NCBI RefSeq assembly: GCF_025698545.1
Contig: NC_068572.1
Coordinates: 4,774,001 to 4,838,000 of the forward strand
Reading direction: 5' to 3'
DNA: 64,000 nucleotides
Source of the DNA: Gossypium raimondii
Taxonomy: Eukaryota > Streptophyta > Magnoliopsida > Malvales > Malvaceae
The first letter of the stretch is position 1; each line of letters opens with the position of its first letter. Shown here one piece after another: positions 13,345 to 23,519 of this stretch. The notes below the pieces were generated by a model. That model ran no database searches. It had not been told where the DNA came from and saw nothing but the letters and a program-made list of their open reading frames with translations. Position numbers and translations under genes: made by a program.

Positions 13345-13550
13345 GATTTGAATCAAACCGAATTGACCGGTCGGATCGGGAACTGACTAGATTAGGAACC
13401 GATATGAACCGGCTAAAAAACTAGTTGAATCAACAATTGAACCAGTGGTCGAATCGGTTGAATAAAAGTTTTTACTTTTTTATAAATTTTTAATTGGACC
13501 GATGAATCGATGGCCTGATTGGTTCAACCATTAGTCCGGTTTTAAAAAAA
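13345..13550. repeat. Dispersed CCGGT/AACCGG-rich repeat
   Basis: Recurrent AACCGG, GAATCGG and GGTTGAAT words over about 200 bases match a similar, inverted stretch at 40010-40205. This looks like a degenerate dispersed repeat with no coding capacity. Confidence 0.4.
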
Positions 13551-13689
13551 AACATTGCATATATAAACTTAATAATAATCAAAGCCTAATTAAAACTTAA
13601 TTTAGATTACATATATGAGTGTATAGTGGCACATTAGAGTTGAAAGGGATAAATAAAGCTAAACATGATTTAAACAAACACTCATATTC

Positions 13690-13960
13690 AGGGGCATAGC
13701 TAGGGGGCTGGCAGGGGCCCAAACCCCCTTAAAATAGAAAATTTTCCACTTAGGCCCTTTAAAATTTATAAAAATTTAAATTAGTAAAGGTAAAATTACA
13801 TTTTGGCCCCCTAAAAATGATAAAATTTTGATATAATCTTTTAAAAATTATAAAGATATAGATATTAAAATGGTGAAATTGTATTTTTACTATCGTAAAA
13901 TATACAATTTAATTTCGCCACCCTAAAAAATTTTCGACTTTGTCCTGCTCATATTTATAT
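13690..13960 (+). repeat. Dispersed repeat, 'ggggcatagctaggg' family, copy 1
   Basis: It starts with a G-rich segment (GCTAGGGGGCTGGCAGGGGCC) and continues with alternating TTTGGCCCC and AATTTTATAAA phrases. Related stretches occur at 14440-14660 and 39315-39440. Non-coding; class unknown. Confidence 0.45.
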
Positions 13961-14439
13961 AATTAAAATATTTATATTATATACTATAAAACATTTATTA
14001 TTAAATATTTATAAATTTTCATATAAATTTATTGTTAAAATAAATTAATAATAGATTATATTAATAGAATATTTTTTGAAAGGTTATATTATTGGATATA
14101 AATAATTAAATATGTATGTTTAATAATATTGAGCATTGTAATGTTTGATATTAATATTATAAATTTTAAATATTTTTAAATTTATGATAAAATTATTATT
14201 ATAATATTAGGCTTGACTTAAATTAATTTTATATAAAAATAAAATTACTCATAAAGGACTCTTTTCTAGAAAATAACTTATACTTTTTAAATGAGTAAGT
14301 CAATTTACAAAAAAAGATTTATTTTTCATTGATCAAGTTGTTTTCCATAAAAAAAGTACAAGAAAATATATAAAACATTTATAAATTATTTTCTGTTAAA
14401 CAAACACACCCTTAAAACAACAATAGAAATACAACAGTA

Positions 14440-14660
14440 TGTAGCCAGGGCTCTATCCTCAAAATGGTAAAATTTCATTTAATTATTTTTAATGCAATAA
14501 TAAAATTATATTTTGGTCATCAAATGATAAATTTTGAGTTTAATCTCTTTAAAAATTTTAAAATGATAAGTAAATATAATGATAAATTGTACTTTAATCT
14601 TTTTAAAAATTTATAAATCAAATTTAGCCCCTAAATTAAAATGTTGGTTATGTCACTACC
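14440..14660 (+). repeat. Dispersed repeat, same family, copy 2
   Basis: Shares with 13690-13960 the order GTAGCCAGGGCTC, then TTTTGGTCAT, then TTTAGCCCCTAAATT, ending in TTATGTCACTA. Degenerate and non-coding. Confidence 0.4.
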
Positions 14661-14669
14661 TCTAGTATA

Positions 14670-15105
14670 GAGATGTTTCTAGCTCGAGTCGAATTGGGTC
14701 TAGGTATGATAATAACGTACTTTATGCTTGCCCCAACCTAGTCCGACTCGAAATATAGGCTTAAAATTTTCCTTAAGTCTGTCCATATTTATAAATGGTT
14801 AACCCAAACTCATTTTAAGCCCGACCATATGATTTTTTAAACTTTTAATAAATATATATTTAATCTGATTTAATATTTAATAATTTTATATAATTTTTTT
14901 ATATATAGTCATCTTAATTTTTTAATGTTTACATTATAATAGTATTATATAATACTAAAGATTTAATTTTTATGTGTTATAAATTATATAATATTTAAAA
15001 ATAACATAATATAAAATATTACAAACTTAAAAAATGAGTTGGGTCAGGCTCGAGCCCTAAACATTTAAGGCTCGACTCATGAATAAGTCCACTCTAATAT
15101 GGTTA
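14670..15105. repeat. Degenerate GTCGGGCTC-type short element (possibly hAT-like)
   Basis: The ends are roughly inverted: TAGAGATGTTTCTAGCTCGAG at the left, and GGCTCGACTCATGAATAAGTCCACTCTA at the right. This recalls the better preserved TAGAGGTGCTCATGGGCC elements at 50931 and 54855. No convincing target duplication was found, so the class is tentative. Confidence 0.35.
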
Positions 15106-15628
15106 TATTTATAATTTTTGGTAAGGTTTAAATAGATTAAGAGTAGGGTTGAGAAAGAAATTGAAAAATTGAAAATTCTGAACCATGATGTTTTAATGAT
15201 TTTCTATTTACAAATTAAAAGATCGCGATTAACTCAACCAAGTTGATTTCTATTTTTTAATTTATTTAAAGTTATTTTTTACTTTTCATGATATAAAATT
15301 AATTCTATTATATTTAAAATAGTGAAAATAAATTTAAAATACTATATAAAAAATTATAATAGAAGGACTAAATCCCAAAAAAGGCATAGAACAGGGACCT
15401 TCTTCAGAATTTGACCTAGCTTTCATAAACAAAAAGAAAAAAAATGGAATTGCAATCCACACATATCCATGGGTAGCCCGTAAACCCGTCCGTCTTGCCA
15501 TTTGGTCATTTAGTAAACCCACCTGAAACCATCGAGTTTTCTCGCTCGGCAAAATCACATTGAAGTTGGACATTTTGCTTCAAATTCACATTCCATCTGC
15601 TCTAATCAAGTGAAAGAGGGTGACAGAG

Positions 15629-17856
15629 ATGGCATCTGGTTGGGGAATCAACGGCACCAAGGGCAGGTGCTACGATTTCTGGGTCGACTTCAGCGAGTGT
15701 ATGTCCCGTTGCAGAGAGCCCAAGGACTGTGCTCTCCTCCGTGAAGACTATCTCGAGTGTCTCCACCATTCCAAGGAGGTAAGATTTCTGCATTTCAAAT
15801 GCCCCCCCAATATCATAATTCTTTTTGTCCAATTAGTTTTCTTAACCATATTTCAACTGTAATTTATGAGATAGTTTCCTTGAATTTGATGCTTTGTTAA
15901 TTATTGCCAATCATCCTTAAGGCTTCAAAGTGGGCTGGGATCGGCCTCAATTAGTTTATTTGAGAATCATTTGCAATTGAATAATGTTATATTGTTTTGT
16001 TTCTATCATAATTCTGAATCCAAGATACTGCTGGTTGTAGCGTGTTTAGATTCTGCCTTTCCCTTATTTGAGAAAAGGGTGAGTTGGATCAATGTAGATG
16101 AGCCTAGTGTTAATTATGAATCATTAATAGTTTGAGCGCTGGCCTTGTTAATGTCTTGGTTCTTCAGTTCATACTGATTTATGATTCAGTTATAGATAAC
16201 TTCTATAGGTGCGAGTGCCAGATACAGGTATCTGTCCTAGAGAAATATGTTCAATTTTCTAAAATTTGGAGGGTCATATCCCCATATTCGTGTCCAGATA
16301 CGTTCCATGATACATTTTGGACACAAGTATCAAACATGAGCACTTCAAGAAAAGTGAAGGAGTTGGAGCAAGCTTTGAATAGTTTGGGAGATCATTTACC
16401 CTTAGTGAGTTACTTTAAACTTTCCATGGTATTGGGTATAACGACTCATTTTTCCTCTTCCAATGTAGAGTAGATGTATGAGGCTAGTTTCAAGACATCT
16501 CTACACTGGCACGCTTTTCGTTTCTGATTTCATCAGATTCATAGATTAGTTTTTGCAATCAAGGTTGGATAATGTGGTTTTTTTTTTTTCACAATTCCCT
16601 TCCTTTTTGTACCTTATTCATTATAAAAGGGCAATATGCCATATTTGTTTCAATGTAATTCAGTTTTCAAGAAGAGAAAGTGTAGCGTCAACTTAAAAGT
16701 GAGGGAAAAAAATGGAAGATATGATGTTATATCTCGGGTTTTTGCTTATTTATAGATATGTGTTATACCCCCACCTGTGTTAGGACACGTGGCAAGTTTA
16801 GAGGACACCTGAATAATAAACCTGCCACCAACAAGAACTGGACAACGGATGACCTGGTCTTCATTGTTAACATGAAGTTGTTAGGTCACCACACATCACG
16901 TATCAACAATATGCTTCACTTGTAATTCAACTCGTATAAACTCATAAGATATCCACGCCACGGTATCTTTAGGGGCCTTCAAGAAGGATTCTTGAATACC
17001 ATCTTTACGTTCCCTTCTTGAGTTGCTACTACATTTATGTTGTTGAAAATTGATAAACAATGTTTCTTGGACTCATATGTTAGTGTCAGATATAGGTGTA
17101 TGTGTTAAACATGGGTATGCTTAATTTTTTCTAAGTTCTTCCTTGTATTGACGTTTGATATCTTGGTCCTCATGTCTGGATACAAATCAAGTATGGGTAC
17201 TTCAAGGAAAAAAGAAGAATTGGAACAATACATGCTTTTCTTCCCATGTGCTATTAGTATCCTGCTAACTTAGTATGTAGTTCAAAAGGCATTAGAGCTA
17301 CAAACCTGATATCTCAATCAATATGGCTGACTTTGAGGCAGCGTTCTGGAATTTGTAAAGCCTCGTGTTCATACAGTTTTACGTGTAGTTTATGAGTATA
17401 TCAGAATCATTGCATCTTCATTTGTGGTTTAGCTTAAAGGTCAGTTTTCTATAACTTGTAAAACAGTGTGACGAGTGAAAAATGATGTCGAGATATAATC
17501 GGTGCGTGTGATTTATCATTAAAAAAAGGTTCAATACATTCTCAAATAAGTGATGTTTTAGTAGTTTTGTAGTGGCAGCCAGTTTGCATAGACAATCATG
17601 TTGCCTTCTATCATTCTCTTCTCCGAAAACTTTGTTAGATGCGAGCTTCAGTTACATGGCACATCGTATATTGGATTTAGATCAATTTTGTTTTTCGTTC
17701 CACAATCTTTGGTGCATCGAAATCAATTTGTGATCAATCTTGAAACTATTGCAGTTTCAACGAAGAAACCGAATTTATAAGGAGGAGCAACGTAAACTAA
17801 GAGCTGCAGCACGAAAGGACAAGGAAGGCGAAGCTGGTGTTCACCATCATGGATAG
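15629..17856 (+). CDS. NDUFS5: NADH dehydrogenase [ubiquinone] iron-sulfur protein 5 (complex I 15 kDa subunit)
   Basis: Two exons, 15629-15778 and 17755-17856, give 83 residues. Splice sites are CAAGGAG^GTAAGA and ATTGCAG^TTTCAACG. The protein opens MASGWGINGTKGRCYDFW and has the twin CX9C signature, C14-x9-C24 and C34-x9-C44, which marks small proteins oxidised by the Mia40 relay in the mitochondrial intermembrane space. The tail is basic (QRRNRIYKEEQRKLRAAARK) and ends GVHHHG. Length and sequence match plant NDUFS5, an accessory subunit of respiratory complex I that carries no iron-sulfur cluster itself despite its name. The ATG at 15629 starts at the conserved residue; a GTG nine bases upstream is not used. 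The 1976-base intron carries dispersed repeat pieces. No neighbour is functionally related. Confidence 0.93.
17078..17235 (+). repeat. Short dispersed repeat in the NDUFS5 intron
   Basis: The phrases GTGTCAGATATAGGTGT, ATGTCTGGATACAA and GGGTACTTCAAGGAAAA, followed by AGAATTGGAACAA, also occur earlier in the same intron (about 16195-16375). Related wording is found at 20966-21066 and 38196-38285. It is a non-coding dispersed repeat seen twice in this intron. Confidence 0.5.
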
Positions 17857-19641
17857 TGAGAATTTGTTGATCCTTTTAAATTCCCAAGAATAATAGAATG
17901 GCATGGAAGTTGTTTCATCTTCCAAACTTTTTTCCTTCTTACTTTGGGTTTCTCTTTCCTTGAAATGAAATCTTGTTGTTTTGAGCCTATGCCAAGAGGC
18001 GTTAATTAATCTTTGCTAGCATCAATGATTTGGGAATTTGTTGTGTCCATTGAACTCTCTTATAATATTGCAGATGTTTTGGATGTTAAAAGAAAATACG
18101 ATAGTGTCCTCGTTCGTTTTACGATCAACACAATATGCTTTTCTTAAGGGGATAATCATTAAAAAGCAATGGAAGTTGTGTAAGAAACATGAAGAATACA
18201 AACATACATGCAAGGACGAGATTGAATGATGCCAAACCAAACTTGTCTTGTGACGTCTTCCAATCTCTCAACCTTAGAAATTGACTTGACTTTGCTCTAT
18301 AAAAACTTCAACATATTTATTCTTCCATTAAAGGGAAGAGATATGGGTAGTTTAATTAAAAAAGAAATAAAATTTGATTTTCATATTATATAATAAATAA
18401 AAATTAGTTTAATTAAAATAATTGTTAACTTATGAATCAAAAATGGATCAACCTAACCACTTATACCAGTGGAATCAATTTCTTTTTCTTTTCACAACAC
18501 TAATAATTTGGGCTCATAACATTCTTTAAAAAAATTTAGGAGAAATGTGCTGGTAATCACTCAATTATTAGTATATATATTTTTGTTATTTAATTAAAAA
18601 TTATAAAATAGTTACTCAATTATTAGTATATTTTTGTTTTGGTCACCCCATTATGAAAAGTTCCAAAATGATTACTCAACTATTCAATTTTGTCTTGTTT
18701 GGTCACTAGCTGGCTAATGGCGACGGTTTTTAAAATTGGCATAATAGTAACTTTAACCCTCTACATTTATAAATTATGTTAATTTAGTCTTAATTCTAAA
18801 AAAATTAACTCAACAATTACAAATTGTGTAATTTGATCCCTTTTTTTCCAGTTTTGTTTCTCTTTCGACATTTAGAGTTAATTTGAAAAGAATGAAAAAG
18901 ATGAAAATTATTATCTTAGATTTTTTGTGTTTCCATTTTTTGTATATTTCAAAATTAAATTTAGTTGATCAATTTGTGTTTTAGCTTTTTAATTGAAAAG
19001 GTCACAAAGAAAAGTAAAGCGCAAAAAAAAAAAACTAAATTACACAATGTGTAAATATTGATGGTTGAATTTTTAGAATAAAGACTAAATTGATATAATG
19101 TATAAACATTAAGGATTAAAGTTGCTATTATACCAATTTTAAAAGTCGCCACCATTAGCTCGCTAGTGACCTAAAAAGATAAAATTGAATAGTTGAGTGA
19201 CCAAAAAAGAAATTTACTAATAATTAGGTGACCACTTTGTAATCTTTAATAGCTGGGTGGCTACTAATGAATTTACCCAAAAACTTGAAATAAAAATTCA
19301 AATTTATACCAAAAGTGGCTAATGGGCAAACCAGACACCTTTTGTTGATGAAGATGATGCTGGTAACGATTTTGAACCGTCAGATGTAACAAGATCAAAC
19401 GACACCGATACAATGAAAAAACCTTTTTTTTCTCTTTAAAAATTATTCAATAATAAAGTTTCGTAAAAGAAAAAGAAAGTACTAGAAGAAGGAACCTTTC
19501 TTTACTCACAAATATAAGCGAAAAAACCAAAGGGCCAAAACCTTGTCTTGTTCCATTGCAGTTTCTCTTACACATTATCATCATTATTACCGGTTTGCTG
19601 TTTTTCTAGGGTTTTTCAATCTATACTTCTTCTCACTAATC
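17857..19641. other. Intergenic between NDUFS5 and p23
   Basis: It contains the NDUFS5 3' UTR (to roughly 18000), a fold-back element at 18539-19278, and the p23 promoter and 5' UTR. Two overlapping small frames near 18030-18240, on opposite strands, lack any recognisable feature and are taken as chance. Confidence 0.6.
18539..19278. mobile_element. Fold-back / long-TIR non-coding DNA element
   Basis: The left arm (about 18539-18850) and right arm (about 19020-19278) are inverted copies. Both carry TTGGTCACT(C)AACTATTCAATTTT, the GCTAATGGYGRCG stretch and TTTAAAATTGG(C/T)ATAATAG in opposite orientation. A spacer of about 170 AT-rich bases separates them. The outer end reads GAATTTACCC at the right and is degenerate at the left. 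There is no transposase frame. It looks like a non-autonomous element with about 300-base terminal inverted repeats, perhaps Mutator-like. A second member, with different spacer, is at 40465-41389. Confidence 0.75.
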
Positions 19642-21491
19642 ATGAGGTAACCTTATAATCTTAATTCTTTTTACATGTTTTGATGTTTTGTTTTCGTTTG
19701 GTTTTATGGTTTTGACATTGTTTCTGTCCTTGTTATTATCTGTTTCAACATGTTCTTAAATCTCTTCTTTCAGTATCTTTGTCTAATAATGATTTTATTT
19801 TCTTTGCTTTTACTTTTCATAGGGAAAATATATGGAATGTTTGAACATTGTCGATTTTATTTCATTAATTTGGTTCTGTTATTTAATTCTTGGTAAATGA
19901 AGGCTGTAATGGGGTTTTGATTAGGTTGCCTATCTGGGATTTTTTCACATTGCCAATTTGCTCTTTTTCTTTTAATTGTTCTTTTATTAACCATGTTTAA
20001 AACTTGATTTTTTTTTTGTAGTCGTCATCCAGAGGTAAAGTGGGCTGAAAGAGCTGACAAGGTTTACATTACGGTGCTATTACCGGATTCGAAGAATGCG
20101 AAGGTCAATCTTGAACCCGAGGGAGTGTTTACTCTTTCGGCTAATGCCGGAGCTGACAATAACCTTTATGAATTGAAGTTGGATCTTTATGATAAGGTCA
20201 ATGTGGAGGTAGATTCCGACATCTAGTTATTTCTGAACGTCGGATGAAACGTCGTGTCTCGTGTTTTAGGGTTTTCGAGTCTTCAATGATGATGATTAGT
20301 GAATTGTGTTGTTAGTATTGTCCTGCTGATTCGATGTTTATAAATGATGATCATGATGATAATAATGAGTGTATGGTACATATGAATGATTATCGGTGGA
20401 CGGTACCAGCAGTATAATGCTGCTGATTTGTTGTTTTAAAATGAATTTTGAACATTTGCAAGTCGGTTCTTTTTGAAGCCTGCTAGATTTTGTAAACTCG
20501 AGTTTCAGGTGTATCAGTATACTAATGCTATTTGATTATACGATCGAGCAATAACTTTTATTTTACTAACACAACATGTCTAAATCTAGATTTTTCCTGG
20601 ATCTCTTCATAGTGTATCCTGTTTGCATGCGGTGTTTGCTACTGCAGAATGCCCTTGATGTATGCATGTCTGATGATAAACATTTTGCCCTCCGGACATT
20701 TGTCGGTTGTTAGTGTGATATTGATATTCTGAGCAAAGTACATTCCGAAAATTTTCTTATCGTATTTCTATTGTTCTCTTTTTGGACAAAAGGAAAGCAA
20801 AATTAGTATAGGAGTCCGGAACATAGTTTGTGTGTTGGAGAAAGCCGAGAAAGTGTGGTGGAAAAAACTATTGCGCAGCGAAGGCAAGGCCCCCCATTAT
20901 ATTAAAGTGGATTGGGACAAATGGGTCGATGAAGATGAAGACAATGGTTAGTGTTTTTATTATTGATGCTTCTCCGATTCTTTTTTTTTTTTTTTTTCTG
21001 AAAATACCCGTTTTCAGTACTTCTGTCTGATGCATATTCGTATACGGTATGGGGATATGATATTGATCATTTACTAATTGCTAATACTTTTAAATAGGTC
21101 CTGGTGATATTGACTTGGGAGGAATGGACTTCTCGGTACGCATATATCTAATACTTCATCTGTATTTTTCAAATTTTATAATAACTTACAAGTATTTCCT
21201 TTCTAACTGAATATCGTGTCTTGCAGAGCTTTGGCAATATGGGAGGCATGGATGGCGGTGGCATGGATGAGTTTGAGGACAGCAGTGACGATGAAGGTAA
21301 GAACCCTGCAAGACATTAGCATTATGTTGCCATTGAATCAGTTTTGACGTTGGCTAAACATTCCATCGTTTGTAGAGCAAGAAGTGACGAAGCCAGCTGA
21401 GCAAGACATGAACAAGGCAGATGGAAATGCTAAGCCGGAGGAGCAAGGTGCCGGGACTATGGAAAAGAAGGAAACCGATGCAAGCACATGA
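19642..21491 (+). CDS. p23: p23 family Hsp90 co-chaperone (CS domain)
   Basis: Six exons were read: 19642-19646, 20022-20208, 20793-20946, 21098-21135, 21227-21296 and 21376-21491, giving 189 residues. The first coding exon is only ATGAG and is completed to MSRHPEVKWAE by exon 2. Residues 1 to about 105 form a CS (p23/Sgt1) beta-sandwich, with WAERADKVYITV and EGVFTLSA matching plant p23, followed by VWWKKLL and a HYIKVDWDKWVDEDED motif. The C-terminal third is disordered: a Gly/Met-rich stretch (DLGGMDFSSFGNMGGMDGG) and then an acidic and lysine-rich tail. p23 binds the ATP-closed N-terminal dimer of Hsp90 and stabilises client complexes in the cytosol and nucleus. An AATAAA lies 27 bases after the stop. 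The GGM repeats are shorter than in Arabidopsis p23-1. Confidence 0.92.
20966..21066 (+). repeat. Short dispersed repeat in p23 intron 3
   Basis: The order GCTTCTCCGATTC, T-run, AAAATACCCGTTTTCAGTAC, TCTGTCTGATGCATATTCGTATAC, GGGGATATGAT recurs in diverged form at 38196-38285 and in the NDUFS5 intron. A genome-wide dispersed repeat of unknown class. Confidence 0.5.
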
Positions 21492-23519
21492 TGTGATTGT
21501 TAGCTGCCCGATATAACAATAAATTCTAGTAAAAACCTATAATTATCAAAAGTGTGCTGTTTGTATGAACTGATTGAGGGCATAATTCAAGGTTCTATGG
21601 TTACAATTTAGAAATGAGATTTTCGATTTCATCTTCGTGTTGGGATTATTTTAGTACGATGATTATAACCTAAGCAGACTTTCGTGTTTGTGAATTTTGT
21701 TGTGTCATAATCATATTTTAAGTCTATTTTATATCAAAGGTGTAAGCTTTTTTTTTTTTGTGGGTCTCCGATAATCAATTTGTCTTGATGGTCAAGGTGT
21801 TTATTGCTTTAGGTGTGACTTGAATTTGAATTGTGCTAATCGTGTTACCGTGAGACTTTGTTCTCCTCTTATAACTTACCCAAAAAAAAAAACAAATTTT
21901 AATGAGGTAGGGTTCAAACAGGTGATGAGCAAAACATTAGTCTGTCTCACTTTCTTGTCATCCCTATCCACTTATTATCACCATAATTTTATTCGGTTTT
22001 TACTATCACTTTCATTAACCCTCAATCGAAGTAAAAAAGAACCTTGTTCTTGGGACCCAAAGAAAAAAAAAATCTAATTTTCTTGAATGTGAAATACTTT
22101 GAATTTTAGTAAACTCATTATCCACCATTTTCATTTCCTTATTTTTGAGATATTTGGAACAATTTTGTGCTCATCGTCCTCTTATTTCCATTTATTTATT
22201 AGTTTTTCTCGATAAAATGATATATTTATCAATAAAATCATAATTAATCAACTAACAAATGATGCAATGATAAATAATTTAAGTAACTTCATACCTCTTG
22301 TCAAATAAGAATCAAAACATATTTATCAGCACTAAAAAGCCAACAGATTAAAACTATAATTCTAGTAAACAAAAGCATTTAACCATGGATTTAGGTATTG
22401 CCATAAAAGGTAGGTTTTCCCTCTCCACTTTCTGGTTCTTCTCTTTTTCTCGATTTTTTAATTGGTCTTTTAGCAAATGAGTTAAGGTAAATGCTATCAT
22501 AAATAAAGTCGGTTTTACTATTACTTAGTCTACTTTATTTTTTCAAAAAGCAGCAACAACATTAGTAGTTATAGGCTTTTAGTGATATTTTAATTGTTTC
22601 TTCTAATCTTGTTCCATGGAAGGTTCGGCCATTTGAGGACTAGCATGCATCTCCAGTAGTTTTTTAGTAGTGCTAGTCTAGCCCCATTCTTGTTGTATTC
22701 ATCTTTTTTGCCACTTCAGCCTCCACCGAATGCAGTTACTAGAACGACACTTTGATTTTCTTAGATCTAGTGATTTTTTCTGTTTGTGCTTATTCACATT
22801 CTAGTTTGTTAACCCATGAACTTTTCTATCGTATGATATTTCCCTTAGTAAAAAAATGGATTTTGGTTGTCAACTAACATGGTAGATTTATTATGAGTGA
22901 TCAATGAAAGTGCCTGACACCCTTGCAGATATATATATGAAATTGATAAATATATATATATAGGGTGTACTTGAGAACTAAATAAACCAAACTGTTCAAT
23001 TTGGTTCCTCACACGACTGACAAATAACTAAACCACGAAAAGAATAAAAAAAAAAAAGCAAACCCAACATATGAGTACTCAAATGTGTCAAAAAAACACA
23101 CCTAACACAACATATTGATATATCAAATATGTGAAACACGATAATGAGACAAATACATGGCCAAACTCTGCTATACCTTTACAAAGTAGAGCTCTTTTTT
23201 CTTATTTCGGGTAAATTCAATAAATAGCAAGCAGGTAAACAACAGAAGAAAGGCACAGAGACCATCATTAACTTGAACCAATAAATTTAACAACAATTTG
23301 TCTTTGCAAGCTATTAACTCAATAACTAAAAAACACAGTTAAATGATAAAAAACCACAATACACGGATCCTTATATGACTTATGCAATGTACCTAACATT
23401 TGGCACTTAAAAGGCAACCACTTTTTGATAGAACTAATCCTCCAACTTCAGTCATTTGGATGCAACCTGCTTCTTAAAATAGCCCATGTTACCCCCTCAA
23501 AACAAAGTAGAGCGCTGCA
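21492..23519. other. Intergenic between p23 and LSM4 (convergent genes)
   Basis: Apart from the two 3' UTRs I see no gene. The stretch is AT-rich with homopolymer runs. A segment around 22620-22760 is somewhat more balanced in composition but has no sustained reading frame or recognisable product. Confidence 0.55.

Larger units (their letters stand above)
13157..14414. repeat. Possible terminal-inverted-repeat element with nested repeats
   Basis: The left end (GGTTACGTTTATTTCATTG) resembles the reverse complement of the right end, around 14395-14414 (AAACAAACACACCC). Both are followed inward by GAAAATATTTTC-like wording. This GGGTGTGTTTG type of terminus is common in plant short DNA transposons. 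Other repeats lie inside it. The pairing of the two ends is tentative, and they could belong to two decayed copies. Confidence 0.35.
11700..15628. other. Intergenic, AT-rich repeat debris, no gene seen
   Basis: No reading frame here looks coding. The stretch holds a short TTAA-type microsatellite near 12710-12735 and several degenerate dispersed repeats that are listed separately. The last 60 or so bases should contain the NDUFS5 5' UTR and core promoter, but no clear TATA box was identified. Confidence 0.6.

Noticed and set aside
16132-16473. 113-codon frame in the NDUFS5 intron
   Set aside because: It lies wholly in the intron, overlaps a dispersed repeat and has no recognisable domain.
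18022-18240. Overlapping small frames on both strands after NDUFS5
   Set aside because: AT-rich, no domain, no splice context; likely chance.
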